Part shown: in pieces, positions 33,634 to 44,939 of the stretch
Layout: every line of letters starts with the position of its first letter
Position numbering within the stretch: the first letter of the stretch is position 1
Assembly (NCBI GenBank): GCA_030533445.1
Contig: CM060076.1
Location: 28,184,103 to 28,248,102, forward strand
Direction of reading: 5' to 3'
Source: Cyprinodon diabolis
Lineage: Eukaryota > Chordata > Actinopteri > Cyprinodontiformes > Cyprinodontidae
Length of the DNA: 64,000 bases
Position numbers and translations under genes: made by a program
Notes under the pieces: generated by a model
The model's input: only the letters and a program-made list of their open reading frames with translations
What the model was told of the DNA's origin: nothing
Database searches by the model: none

Positions 33634-34675
33634 CAAGGGCGTAGGTTTCATTTGAACTTTGGTACGGACACTATTGGTCGGGTGTCATTGGTGCTATGCA
33701 ATATGCATGCCCTTTTTTATGCTCAATGTGAGAATCCGTACTGATAAGAGGAATTCATTGTTAAAAGAGAAAAGCAGCAGATTCGAGCATTATTTACCAG
33801 ACATTAATGTTTGTACTAATTTACTTATGGACCGAGTGGAAATCTATGTAAGCTAAAATCAATGTTAATAGTGTTCCTCTGTTTGTTCTTGTCTTTATCC
33901 TATTTCTAGAAGTATAAATAGTCAATTAAATTACTATCATTATGTGGAACCCTAATTATGCTTTTTAAACAAAAACAAAGCAGATGTTTAGGTGCCATTT
34001 CTTGTTGTTATACTCTATAAGAGAAATAACACCTGCTAATAATTATACCTGAACTTCCTCAAAGAGTAATCAAAAAATGAAAACAGTGATATCAACTAAA
34101 TATCGGTAAAAAGGAAACCCTCACATTTTCTTTTTTAGTTGGCTGTTGCTAAGAATCAGAAATGTTCATAGCTTACAGCCTTTATTTGCCCATTTTCCAG
34201 TAGTCCTCAGAACTCCTGGCTGACTCAGAATATTTCGTTTTATAAAAGAAAAAAAAAGGTTTTTGTTTTTTAGTGTACATGATATTATTTTTTTTTAATT
34301 GGGACTAGTTTTTTAGCCTAATATTAATTGTAGTAACCACGGCATTCTAGTGTGAATAAATGTTCAATTTTGTGCTCCAAGCACACGCGGATTAGAAAAC
34401 AGCCAATCACAAAGAGAGAAGGCGGAACTTAAGGCAGAACAACCAATGAGAGTGCAGTTAAACTGCGCAGCACAGTTCCATGCGCTGCTACGTGAAAGGG
34501 ACAGGAGAGACCAGGCAGAGGAGCTGCAAGAGGAAAAGAAGGCACTGCTGCAATAACTACTGCTGTAAATTATAAACACTTTGGTCACATCAAATTATTG
34601 GTAGGGACAATGAGGTCGGTTCAAAATTTTGGTAGGGACATGTCCCTATGGTCCCTATGCAAACCTACGCCCATG
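33634..34675. mobile_element. Non-autonomous hAT-like transposon
   Basis: The left end is CAAGGGCGTAGGTTTCATTT. The right end on the minus strand is CATGGGCGTAGGTTTGCATA, followed by GGGACCATAGGGACATGTCC. A perfect 8-bp target duplication ACCACATA flanks it (33626-33633 and 34676-34683). The 1042-bp interior encodes no transposase. The GGTAGGGACA motif appears twice near the right end, where a short sub-terminal repeat is expected. Confidence 0.9.
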
Positions 34676-34683
34676 ACCACATA

Positions 34684-35165
34684 TGATTAAATTAAATAAA
34701 CAGAAAAAATACAAAATTCAATTTTGTATTTCCCAGTGTTAATGGAGTGACTTCAACTGCCAGAATCTTTTTGCATCAAGTGCAAATGGCTAAATCAGTA
34801 ATACTACACAGGAAGATAACTTATTTTAAGATGGTGATAAAATTAGTGTTGCAAAAGAACCCTTAAAAAATATTGAGTCCAGATTACATCCAGTGCTGTC
34901 TGTGACTACAATGTAACCACTGCCACTTCCCGATCCATGCCCTTCGGATCATTTGTGTAAGTGCAAGCAGATATTCGTACTGGTCGCCAAAAATAATAAA
35001 ATCATGGTACTAAAAGTACTTATTTCTGAATAGGATTCCATTTCAAACAGAAACTACTTTAATGCATATATTTTCTCAGGAAATACATTATTAACCTTTA
35101 ATACATTAAAGTTTAGTATGATTACTTTAGGGAGGGAAAAAACTAAAATTAGGTATTTTTTACAA
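34684..35165. other. Unassigned AT-rich DNA
   Basis: No supported feature. A 71-base stretch around 34890-34960 is less AT-rich but too short to interpret. Confidence 0.4.
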
Positions 35166-35169
35166 ATTA

Positions 35170-35430
35170 AGATCAAGGGTGACTCGGATGTATATCGGGT
35201 TGCGCATGGACAAATGAGCTGATGGTACGGATCATGCTTACGGGACGGATAGGTGTGTGAATGTGTGCATAACTGGATGAATGAATGAATGTAGTGTAAA
35301 GCACTTTGGAGTCCCCTGACTTAAAAAAATAATTACACAAGAACAGGGCATTTAGTCCAGTGTTCATTGGTCAGTACCCTGGACAGGTCTCCAGTCTTTT
35401 ACAGAGTAACATAGAGACACAGGTCAAATG
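35170..35430 (+). repeat. LINE 3' end fragment and adjoining repeat scrap
   Basis: GGATGAATGAATGAATGTAG and TGTAAAGCACTTTGGAGTCC match the 3' untranslated end common to several fish LINE families ('gaatgactgtagtgtaaagcgctttg'). Just after it, CTGGACAGGTCTCCAGTCTTTTACAGAG resembles the repeat already seen at 2790-2945. Confidence 0.5.
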
Positions 35431-36004
35431 GTGGTGTAACAATAAATCAATACATTTTAATGTATTGATTACATGTTTAAAATTCTATTTACACTGATGG
35501 AAAATCTTTCTATTAATCCACATCTTTAGGATATGACAGTCCTTGACAGAACTTAAACAGGAAATCTCTTTATGGTGTTCGTAAGTTTTAGTAAGTTTTT
35601 ACTCAAAATGTCTTTACAACAGCCTTTTTATTTTACCCTTTAAGAATTAAACTTCATTTATTAAGCACATTGGCAGAAGTTCAGCGCAGATGTATATTTA
35701 AGTATGTAGCCTATTTTTCCTGAAATACTTCGGTTTAGATGTTCCTGCTCTTCTTCTGTTTATATAATGTCCAATGTAAGTATGTCCAATAATGCAAACA
35801 ATCAAAGTGTTACATTCAAGATGGATTTTGTTGATACTTTGAAGTGAACGGCATCCAGCTCAACTCAGACACCAATAGCAACTTCATGTAAGGTGAAAAA
35901 AAAGAAAGTGGCAAGTACAAGCAAGCATGAGAACAAAAAGAAAGGTGCTGCAGTTCCTTGTTTTGGCCACCGGTGGCAGTATCATTAGAATTCCTGTTTG
36001 TCAA
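35431..36004. other. Unassigned DNA
   Basis: AT-rich, with ATTTTAATGTATTGATTACATG and a mirrored ATCAATACATTTTAATGTATTGAT palindrome at about 35446-35469. There is no gene or known repeat. Confidence 0.4.
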
Positions 36005-36008
36005 TTAA

Positions 36009-36912
36009 AGGAATAGTACACCCAAAACATGATTAGCCTTCATTTTCTTCTCACACACATGCTGAACAACACTCTGGAGTACTTTTTTGATATCTCAAAT
36101 GCATCTGGAGATCTGGGAGGCTTCTTGCTGTCTGCTGACATTCAAATAATGGAGGTCTATGGTGCCCGAGGCAGAAAGGTCCATAAAAGTCCACAAAAAA
36201 CGTGTCAATATTCCTCCATACTGCTCGTCCAATGTATTCCAAGTGTCCTGAGTGGGTAGCGTCCACAATTTACTCGAAACGAAGTCATTTAGAATGTTTT
36301 TAGAGCATAAACAGTAGTGTATAGGATTTCCTAAAAGCGCGTTCACGAGTCTACGGAAACCGCGGCAGACCAAACCAGACGAAAGTGCGCTTTCAGCGTC
36401 TGTTCTGCCGATAATGCAAGCGTAGAAGAAGAAATGTGCTGTTTACCTGTGCAAAGAAAGAAACAACGAAAGAAAAATGTCTGAGGACTTCAGTGTTGAG
36501 GAAGAGCATGAGTTCTTTGCCGAGCTGAATGCGCACTTTCGTCTGGTTTGGTCTGCCGCGGTTTCCGTAGACTCGTGAACGCGCTTTTAGGAAATCCTAT
36601 ACACTACTGTTTATGCTCTAAAAACATTCTAAATGACTTCGTTTCGAGTAAATTATGGACGCTACCCACTCAGGACACTTGGAATACATTGGACGAGCAG
36701 TATGGAGGAATATTGACACGTTTTTTGTGGACTTTTATGGACCTTTCTGCCTCGGGCACCATAGACCTCCATTATTTGAATGTCAGCAGACAGCAAGAAG
36801 CCTCCCAGATCTCCAGATGCATTTGAGATATCAAAAAAGTACTCCAGAGTGTTGTTCAGCATGGGGGTGAGTAGAAAATGAAGGCTAATCATGTTTTGGG
36901 TGTACTATTCCT
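36009..36912. mobile_element. 904-bp foldback (palindromic) DNA element with TTAA ends
   Basis: The two arms, about 36009-36398 and 36523-36912, are reverse complements with only a handful of differences (for example near 36050/36870 and at 36267/36654), separated by about 125 bases. The termini are AGGAATAGTACACCC and its complement, and each end abuts TTAA (36005-36008 and 36913-36916), the target duplication of piggyBac- and Kolobok-type elements. Identical 92-codon frames read outward from each arm, simply because the arms mirror each other. No transposase is present, so it is a non-autonomous foldback. Confidence 0.93.
36477..36578 (+). pseudogene. Short acidic reading frame at the centre of the foldback
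   Basis: An ATG at 36477 opens a 33-codon frame beginning MSEDFSVEEEHEFFAEL and running into the right arm before TGA at 36576-36578. The first 17 residues lie in the single-copy spacer and look protein-like (acidic, helical). I do not recognise the family. It may be the 5' end of a transposon gene or captured host exon cut off when the arms inverted, or it may be chance. Confidence 0.3.
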
Positions 36913-36949
36913 TTAAGTTTCTGTGTGGTGACATACACATTGAAGGTAT

Positions 36950-37065
36950 AGTTGAAGATTTTCACAAATTTTTGAAAAGACTCGCCCTCTCCACTTAAAA
37001 AAAAGAGAGAATGATTAACAATTAGGACGAACACTTATTTTGACGATCCGGCCGGAAAGCAAACA
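36950..37065. mobile_element. Internally deleted short copy of the repeat at 13801-14525
   Basis: It carries the left end (GAAGATTTTCACAAATTTTT then CTCGCCCTCTCCACTTAAAA) joined to the right end (GAGAATGATTAACAATTAGG then CACTTATTTTGACGATCC, CCGGAAA) of the longer copy, missing about 610 internal bases. It lies 37 bases beyond the foldback's right end. Confidence 0.7.
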
Positions 37066-37299
37066 TCCTTCAATATACCTTTAATGAATGTGTTACACTG
37101 GTATATAATATTGCATCATATCAATGGCAGAGTTGCCATTCAAATTATATATACAGAGTATGTTATACTGGCAACTGTCATCTTGTCATCCAGACATAAG
37201 ATAATATACCATATCATGAAAAAGAGATGTGATTTACAGGGATTAAAAACCTTGTGTGCATGCACAATGATTCAAGGGCTATATAGAAATTACAGTTGA
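37066..37299. other. Unassigned AT-rich DNA
   Basis: AT-rich sequence with no gene or identified repeat. The 71-codon frame 37084-37299 has no domain. Confidence 0.4.
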
Positions 37300-37650
37300 T
37301 CTAGTATGCATGTTTTTGGATGACCGGAGAAAATCAGAGTGCCTGAGCAAACACTTTATTTCCAAATCTAACTCTTCTCATTTTAAGAGAACCAGTGCTA
37401 ACAATAGATTGATCAAAGGAACCCTTAGTATATATACCATTCATTCACCCATCTGTCCATCGTTCATTCTTACTTAACTACTTGCTGAAAAAGAAAGTGA
37501 GAGCACCTTGAGAGCTCAAACATGCAGTGGAGAACATGCAAGCAGAATGCAGACAGCCCTCTGGCGAAGATCCAAACCCAAGACCTTTCTGCTGCAATGC
37601 TAAGAGTTATCTAGGCTACCAGCTGTGTCACCATACAACTGCAATATGTC
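37300..37650 (-). repeat. Degraded tRNA-derived SINE or related fish repeat
   Basis: Plus-strand phrases CATGCATGTTTTTGGATGACCGG, GTGGAGAACATGCAAGCAGA, GATCCAAACCCAAGACCTTT, CTGCTGCAATGCTAAGAG and AGCTGTGTCACCAT match a teleost repeat whose minus strand starts 'atggtggcgcagtggttagc...ggttcgattc'. The B-box-like GGTTTGGATC is still visible on the minus strand. It is heavily mutated. Confidence 0.55.
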
Positions 37651-38455
37651 ACGTGTTGAAGATCCCCTGTCCCATCTCTTTAGCAATAACTTAGTGAATA
37701 ACAGGTTTTTGCATCAATTTTTCATTTCCGTTAATAGCAGCAGCAAATACTGATAGAAAAATCAGTAAATCAGCTGAAGTAATACCTGTAGTTTTATCGC
37801 ATCAAGAATTATTGGTTTCCAAATACACTTGGCCTGGTGAAAACACTAAAAGTGCATGATTCAGATAGTGATTCCCACTTAATATTTGGAAGCATTGTCC
37901 AGTAGTTACATAACTCAATTAGCTTTGATAGACTCTTATTTCATTAGCTGTAACTGTCTGTAAATTCTCTGATTTTCTTTGGAAAAGATGTCTGAACATC
38001 GAATGACCCCAGACATTTTGTCTGCTGTTTCCTAGGCTTCAGCCAAATCAAATAAGGCAAAATGAATTCATTTAATCTCCAAACAACCTTCATGCTGGTT
38101 AGACATCATTGAAAGTCATTCATTTTTAAACCATACATTCACGTGTTTAGAAATAAGGAAGTCTTTTCTAACATTATTCAGCAAGATTTAGTACTGAATA
38201 TTATGGAAGAGTCTATATTTGGTATAGCTCTAAATTAAGGCTACATAAAGCATGTAATTTTTTTTTAAAATAATTTTTTATTCTGTGTAATCTTCAAATA
38301 CATTCTATACAATTTTAGTGACAGAACACATACAGTTTCAAATTAATTGCTGAAAACAATCATTGGATTCAAGCAGATTGATACCGTATGTTTATTGTTT
38401 TTAATTGGTCCATGGCACCAAAAAGGCTTTAAACGGATGGTCTAAAGGACAGCAG
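37651..38455. other. Unassigned AT-rich DNA
   Basis: No supported feature was seen. This is the last clearly AT-rich stretch before the motif-rich block begins. Confidence 0.4.
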
Positions 38456-38459
38456 AAGC

Positions 38460-38905
38460 TTTGCCACTGATATATCTCTGTGTCTGGCATGACCTCCACT
38501 CCAAGTCTATTCAGGGCTTTTTGTTCTGCTCTTTGTTTGGCTTCAAGCTCTAATGGCAATCAAAAGGGACGCCGTGGCCGCTCTCAGTCCTCTTCAGTAA
38601 TGACATTGGCACTGAAGCAAACAGACACTGTTCATCCAATCCTCTGGCCTCCCAACACGGTCTCATCGCCGTACAGAGAGCTTTGCCGGAGTCTCTTCGG
38701 AGAGCTCCCATTTAGCCATTCTCTGTGATTCCCCTCTTAGGAAACAACCAAATAATTTTCTCGTAGACACGCTCATTAGCTGACAGGCCTTTCTCTGCCA
38801 ATTCCAACATTTCAATATTCCCGCATGCACCTCGGCAAACATTGGAGGTCCTGTCGTTTCCAAGCAAAGCCAGAGTTGACATGCCAGCAACACACTAAAG
38901 AAATT
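38460..38905. promoter_or_regulatory. Candidate conserved non-coding segment
   Basis: GC-balanced, repeat-free sequence with CpGs (GGGACGCCGTGGCCGCTCTC at 38567-38586). The right half, 38760-38880, contains CGCTCATTAGCTGACAGGCC and TTCAATATTCCCGCATGCAC, both rich in homeodomain-like cores. Opposite-strand frames overlap and show no domains. Confidence 0.4.
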
Positions 38906-39255
38906 GATCTAGGTGCCAAGGTAATAAGTTGAGGTAGGAAACAAATAAATGGCTGAAGTGTTATAATAGTCATAAACATGATGGGAATATGTCAGAATGT
39001 AATTAGACATTTGGGTTAGAAGAGGTGGCTTTAAAGGTAAAGCAATTAAAACAGTGAGTGTTGTGTTACAATCTGAACTGACCCAAAATTGGGATTACTA
39101 CCATCATAAATGTAATTAATGGGGTAGCATATTGAACAATTAGGCTGTGCTAAACTCTTACATGCATGCCACTGGTTTCAGTGAGGTCAGACCTAGAAAC
39201 TGATTTTTATTTCCCTAATATGCTGTGGAGTAAATCTGCATTGTCTGTGGCTATT
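38906..39255. other. Unassigned DNA
   Basis: AT-rich spacer between two candidate regulatory segments; nothing identified. Confidence 0.4.
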
Positions 39256-39269
39256 GAAATACAGAGAAA

Positions 39270-39500
39270 GAGAGATCAATATAATGGGTTTGGCACCTGG
39301 CCAAAATCATCCCCGACAATGTGCGAGGAAGGCATTTGAAATCACCGGCGCGTATCCGCGTGTTTGGGGGATAAAAATAATTCCTCGACTCTTTGCCAAG
39401 GAGAGGGAGGCACAATGCCCAGGTCTGGAGGGAAGGGTGCCACATGGGTCTGCAAATTGGCTCAGGCGATCAGACACGGGCATCTCATTTTGTAGAGGAA
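39270..39500. promoter_or_regulatory. Candidate conserved non-coding segment
   Basis: A CpG-bearing, repeat-free block (TCACCGGCGCGTATCCGCGT near 39342) ending in an AT core (GGGGATAAAAATAATTCCTC at 39367-39386). It is directly followed by purine-rich DNA and a TG microsatellite. The long minus-strand frame here (39307-39807) derives largely from those low-complexity tracts. Confidence 0.4.
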
Positions 39501-39567
39501 AAGAAGGAGGAGGGCTGGTTGGGTGGAGGAGAAGGAGGAGGAAAGGGAGATGAAGATAGTAGGCATC

Positions 39568-39605
39568 TGTGTGTGTGTGTGTGTGTGTGGGGGTGTGTGT
39601 GTTTT
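39568..39605. repeat. (TG)n microsatellite
   Basis: An interrupted TG dinucleotide run, split by a short G-run at about 39588-39593. Confidence 0.95.
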
Positions 39606-41335
39606 GGGGGTGGGGTGAGGGGGTAAACAATTGCAATGATTTCCCAAACCTGGCATGGTCCAGGATGTGGATGGCTGCACTGGAGAGGAGCTGCGTTGCG
39701 TTTATTTGGCTCTTGGTTTGTTTCTTTATTGGGAGGAGAGAAAAGAGTTGAAAGAATAAGGAGGGGAGAGGTGGAGGAGGACTTCTGTTCCCTGTCAGAG
39801 GAGTCAACTGAGGGACGACGTTCAGAGTAAATCATTTCATTCAGATAAAGTGAAAAATCACTCCTTTACATTACATTTGCCAGCATTGACTACCGAGGAC
39901 ATGAGTCCTGACTGGGTGCTGAGAAAGACACACTCTAATCCTTTTTCAATTGCTGACTGATACCATTAACCCCTTCATGAACTTTAATGGAATAGTACAT
40001 TTTTTTTTCTAATCGAGGCTATATCAAAAAATTAAAAGCATTCAAACCTTGACATAGAGTAAATATCTCTCTTGGTGTCTATATTGTATAAATCCAGGGG
40101 CTTATGATAACCGCTATTCCTAAAGGGAACAAGACCAAAGCTGACCTTCACCAGGTTAAATGAACTGTCTTGATAGCACTATAGTTGTTATTCTGAGTCA
40201 TATTCATGTTGTCCTCTTGTTTGCATTCCGTAGTATTTTACAAAGAAAACCAAGATATGGAAAATGGTGACAGGACATGGTCCACCAACAACGAGCTTCC
40301 TGTGTGAAACTCAGAATAAAACATAAAAAAATTCTGGTTAGAGTAAACTGTCAGAAAAGCAAATCAGTAAAAAAAAACCTTAATACTGTGTTGTCACGGA
40401 TTTATAAAAATGTACAGTAACTCAACTTTAAATCAAGCAGCTTAGCTAAACGACAACAGTTAGGAACTTTGAAGTGAGGTTCTGTTAAATTTTTAGAATT
40501 AAGTAACAATATCGATAACAATATCTGTAGTAATTACCTGCAAAATAAAAGATTAGCCATTAAAAGAAAAAAAAATTGTAGTAGTATTCCAAAAAAGTTC
40601 CAATACCAAAGCAGACTACACTTATAAAATATCATAGTGCTTTGAGCTAACCTTTAATTCAGCATCATGCCTCTATTTGATGGTTAGTTACAAAGATCTT
40701 GATTTACACGCAAATCGGAGGTAAGAAAGTGCCACACCACCCAATGATTTTCCTGTGAGTAAGTCATTTATTGAAAGTAACATGCAAAGCATTTTTGGTC
40801 AGCTTAGCTGATACAAAGATGAGAGACGTTTCAAAAAGCTAGAGTTTAAGAAAAAAAACTCTAGTTTTAGTGTTTTTTTTACACCTTCTGACTTTTCTGT
40901 TACTTTGGCCAGAAGGGAAGGGTTCTGAATGTCACATTCACACTATGCGTTTCACAAAGGAAGATCGCTGATGGTGCACCGCCTCCAGGCTCAATTTCTC
41001 ATGTAAATAACCATAGGTTTCGTCTGATCGAAATGTGAGGATGGCTCAAAGGTTAATCAAACAGCATTCACAGAAAAAGTTATGATGTTTTTGAAACTAG
41101 GGTTGGTAGATGAAAAGGTTAGAAGAGTTATCAAGAAGATACAATCTGCTTATAAACTGCCCTGACATAACTCTAATGGGGTCAACATTAGGGTGTACTA
41201 TTTTGACTTGAGGCAAGTAACTAAAATTGAAGAAAAAAAAAAACTAAATCACAATCAAACACATGTATATATATGTCAGTAACGGGATCCTTTTTTTTCT
41301 TTACACATGTCACCTTTAATGTGCTTCTCAGTGAC
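39606..41335. other. Unassigned DNA
   Basis: The first 230 bases are purine-rich and GC-balanced and may belong to the regulatory segment upstream. From about 39,990 the sequence is AT-rich with homopolymers. No gene or recognisable transposon is seen. Confidence 0.38.
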
Positions 41336-41339
41336 ACAT

Positions 41340-41680
41340 GCTTGGCTAACCAGAGACTCTCTCAAACAATCGTACAGCGTGCACAAGCACACTAACGCCC
41401 ACGCGCTTCACATGCAGGTATGGTTGGCCCCCCCACAGACTCGGCTGCTCCCGAAGAAGTCTCAGCGGGTGCACTAGATTAAAAATGACAATCACTCGGG
41501 GTGCACGGCAAACACCACAGGAAACGCAGGTGCCTTTGTTAAGAGACACCCAGCGCTCTAAAGGGCCTAATTATCTGCTGTTATTTTGGCAGTTATCAGG
41601 CGGAGAATAACTCCCCTGCTCAGACTCAGACTCACACAGCGAAAAATTACTCACTCGCTCACAGTGAGGTATTATATTGC
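41340..41680. promoter_or_regulatory. Candidate conserved non-coding segment
   Basis: The composition changes abruptly from AT-rich to CpG-bearing (ACTAACGCCCACGCGCTTCA near 41391), with GGGCCTAATTATCTGCTGTT (41564-41583; TAATTA plus a GATA/E-box overlap) and TTATCAGGCGGAGAATAA (41593-41610). Repeat-free over about 330 bases. Confidence 0.43.
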
Positions 41681-41995
41681 ACCACTGACAAGGTATGAAT
41701 ATAATATGCTGTGTTGGAATCTGAATAGAATTTTCACAATAGACTGTTGTGGTTTTCCTGTTTTTTTACAGAGAGGAAACTACTAGGATCACTGTGATCA
41801 TTAAAAAAATCTAATGTTGCGACTAAATTGCATGGAAAATCTTTTTAGACAACTGGCAGCTGTAAGATATGAGCATTTGACAAAACTTTGAATTAAAAAC
41901 AAAACAGAACAACCCCCCTCCAAAAACACAAAAAAACAGTCTTTCAGATCAGGTTCTTGACATTTTATATAAAATGACACAAACAGTGGAAGATC
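41681..41995. other. Unassigned DNA
   Basis: AT-rich with A-runs; no supported feature. Confidence 0.4.
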
Positions 41996-41999
41996 TAAC

Positions 42000-42190
42000 A
42001 AAGTGCCTCCCCTCTGCTCTCTGGGGCTAGGTGGCAGTGTTGGGCATGATTTCAGACACATCCTGCCCTCGGCTCATGAACAGATAATCGGACAGTTTTA
42101 TGGAGGATATGAACTCTGAAGGGGAACTTAAGCCATCTAATCATTGGCATTCAGCATATGCTATTCATATGCATAAATAAAAATAAAAGA
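42000..42190. promoter_or_regulatory. Candidate conserved non-coding segment
   Basis: Repeat-free, with AACAGATAATCGGACAG near 42079, CATCTAATCATTGGCATTC near 42135 and CATATGCTATTCATATGCAT near 42156. These give TAATC/GATTA-type and CATATG-type cores in close array. Confidence 0.4.
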
Positions 42191-42635
42191 CATTCTCTAT
42201 TTGTAAAAGGGGGACGTGATTGAAAAGCAGTAGCCACTCATATTACTATGAAAGTAAACCAATAATACATTGAAGAAATGCCTTCGAAAAAAATAATAAC
42301 TTAATGTTTTATTTTTTGCTGCAGTGCATGCCTGAGACACAGACTATTCTAATCGAAATAACCACGAAGACATGACATCTTCTAGTTTTATTTTACCAGT
42401 ATGAAAAAAGTGATCTCAATCATTTCTTTAAATGCTTGAGTTTTCTCTTTCTTCCATATAATAAAATGTAAATTATTTAAAATGTCTATTTTTTTAACTA
42501 TAATTGAATTTATTTGCAAACACATACCCAGTTCCAGATTTAAGCCTATTTCCAGGCATCACAAGCCAAGCATCTCTCTGAACTTCTTGATACGCATTTA
42601 GTACTTTTCTTTTAAATCTGGTGTTTATGTGTTTA
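42191..42635. other. Unassigned AT-rich DNA
   Basis: No supported feature was seen. Confidence 0.4.
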
Positions 42636-42639
42636 CACC

Positions 42640-42985
42640 ATCACTCAAGCTTCTGTCTTTTTTCATCAGAGACTTCCTGCTCATTTCTCCACATGCTCTA
42701 ACTGCTAATGTCAAGAGCTCCATATAATATGCAGATAATGGTTCATCAGAGTGTGTTCTCCGTGTCGCTTTTTCGCTGCGTTACGGTGGATCACACGACA
42801 TGGCCGTGCCCTGCAGGAATACAAGTCCCTTGTAATTGAAACGAAGGAGGAACACGCCTACAGAGAGTCCAAACTTCTCACTCTCGTCAGCGTATTCAGA
42901 GGGGATCCAGCCTTTAGCTGGCACAGCCGGTCTCGGCAGCTCCGTCGTGGGGGCTGATGCTCGTCTGTACGGCTGATCGGAAGTG
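42640..42985. promoter_or_regulatory. Candidate conserved non-coding segment
   Basis: GC-balanced with CpGs from 42760 on (CGTGTCGCTTTTTCGCTGCG at 42762-42781). Frames on both strands overlap without domains. The next 280 bases are a pyrimidine-rich tract. Confidence 0.38.
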
Positions 42986-43320
42986 GCACGGTCGAGGAGG
43001 AGAGCTCTCAGCGTGGGGTGCAGGAATGGGGACAGTCCCCTACGGTCTCCTGCTACCTCTCCCCCTCTTTCTCTATCTCTCAAGTGCAAATGCACATCCA
43101 TCTCTTATGATCTTTTGGTCTTCTCTTCCCTTGCTAAGATTTCCCTCTTCTTGTTTCCCTCCCACTCTTTCTTGCTTCCTCAGATTCTTTTCTATCTTTG
43201 TTTCTCTTGCTACCATCTTCCCAACGGCCTGTCCTTCCTTCATCTTAATCCCTCTACCTCCATGAGTTCTCGTTTTGATTTTTTTTTTTAAGTTGTGTCT
43301 CTTTTCACCCCTTCTTTTCC
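42986..43320. other. Pyrimidine-rich low-complexity tract
   Basis: From about 43040 to 43320 the plus strand is dominated by CT-rich sequence. The leucine/serine/phenylalanine-rich frames read across it (42957-43265, 42983-43291) reflect this bias and are not genes. Confidence 0.6.
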
Positions 43321-44935
43321 GAAGGTGAGTTCCTTGATTTATAAATTAGAAACAAAGGTTGGCCATACAATCTCATTAACCTTATGCACTTTGCAGAAAA
43401 TAAAATGAAAATCTTTCATTGTTTATGCCCATTCTGTACTGTGACACAATAACCTTGAGTAAAAAAATACTATGAACTAATGATGTTCACACGTAACATG
43501 ATAACAAAAAGCAACAATCTGTTCTACTGCTGCAAAAATGCCATAAAAAAATGATAACAGTTCTAATAACCACTTCACTAACATTAATTATTGACATGTT
43601 GCTTGTAATTCATAGATTCAATGGATAATATAGAACAACTGGTATATATACTAGTAGGGTTTAACCCCTTAGCACTTTGCCTTGGCTATAACCTATTGGC
43701 CTCTTAAGGGCTCACGGATAGGCCTGCGGTGGTTAACGGGTTTTAAATTACATATAGTACAAAACCTTAAACCTTTTTGCTTTCTAAAAATGAATGCTGA
43801 TGTCAGGAAGCTAATTAGTCAGTCTGTCTCCTCTGATTATCCTACAATCAGCTGCTTAACAGTAAAGCGGTTCCCAGCTTGCTTACCGCAGTTTTTAACC
43901 ATTTTATCTTGATAGAGATGTAATTGAAACAACTTAATAGAGACTGGTTGCCATATTTTATTAAATATTGCCATAGCTCATGTTTATAATTATTTGTTGA
44001 CTTTATCTTGTATGCGAGAAAATAGTTTAGGATCCTTGTTAATCCTGCTGACTCGCAATGTTAAGCAATAGACAGGAGAGGGGCAGTGCAACTTTATCTG
44101 ATGATCATTGCAAGTAATGAAAAAAGCATAAGAAAAGTATCGCCTGTGTATATTATGAAAACACTAACCCCCCCAGGGTGTTCTGGACATGCTTTAAGCA
44201 CTAGATAATCCATCCTAGATTTCTTCTTTATTGAACCTACCACACGTTTCTTTGATTTTATTCTCTACCTTATGTTCTTGAGTTAACAGTAAAGTCTAAA
44301 AAATATGCACTTCACACAGTTCTTACACCAGTGCACACATTCTCCCTACTTCTTGTGGCTGCCTGCTTCTTTACACTTTACCCATCTGCTGGGGCAATTT
44401 CATGCCCCCCTCTCATCCCAGTGCAGGCAAACACACTCAGCAAAACCACACTCATTCCTCAGTTGCACCTGCATCCCTCCTGTTTCTAACAGTCCCAGAA
44501 TGCCCTCCGTCTGCTGGCCCGTACGGCGCCCCCGGGTTTCTGCGAAAGAAGATCTTTGTCGTCTCTCTGTTTTTTCCCCTCTATCTGCTCCCCACTTTGG
44601 TGACATCCACGTTATTTATTTTATGACTGAGGACTCAATTTGAATCCCCTCTCCCCATCAGTCACATGCCACACAATTGCTTTCTCCTTATCTTCTGGAG
44701 TGTCCTTTTTACAACACATCAGGGCGCCATAACACGTCTATAAATTCTACTGTTTCTGTATTCTTACCTACCGAAACCCGTGCTTTAAATTCATCCAGAC
44801 AGAGAAAGTGGCTATGAAAAAATTATTACAGTTTGCTCCTCCGTATGTCAGTGTGATAGTTGTAAACAAGTAGCTCCTCCTCAACTTTCATTCCTTTTTC
44901 ATGCTTTGTAAGTTTTGCAAGGATTCCTGCAGGAG
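43321..44935. other. Unassigned DNA
   Basis: AT-rich to about 44300, then more balanced at 44380-44660 with a CpG cluster (CCCGTACGGCGCCCCCGGGT near 44518). The latter may be regulatory. No gene or known repeat is seen. Confidence 0.35.
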
Positions 44936-44939
44936 AGAA

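Noticed and set aside
36095..36373. Two identical 92-codon frames (also 36548-36826) suggesting a duplicated gene
   Set aside because: They are mirror images produced by the two arms of the foldback element and show no known domain.
39307..39807. 166-codon minus-strand frame rich in Pro, Ser and Thr-His repeats
   Set aside because: The protein is largely the translation of a TG microsatellite and purine-rich tracts.
42957..43291. Leu/Ser/Phe-rich frames resembling membrane segments
   Set aside because: They come from a pyrimidine-rich tract, which encodes Leu, Ser, Phe and Pro in every frame.
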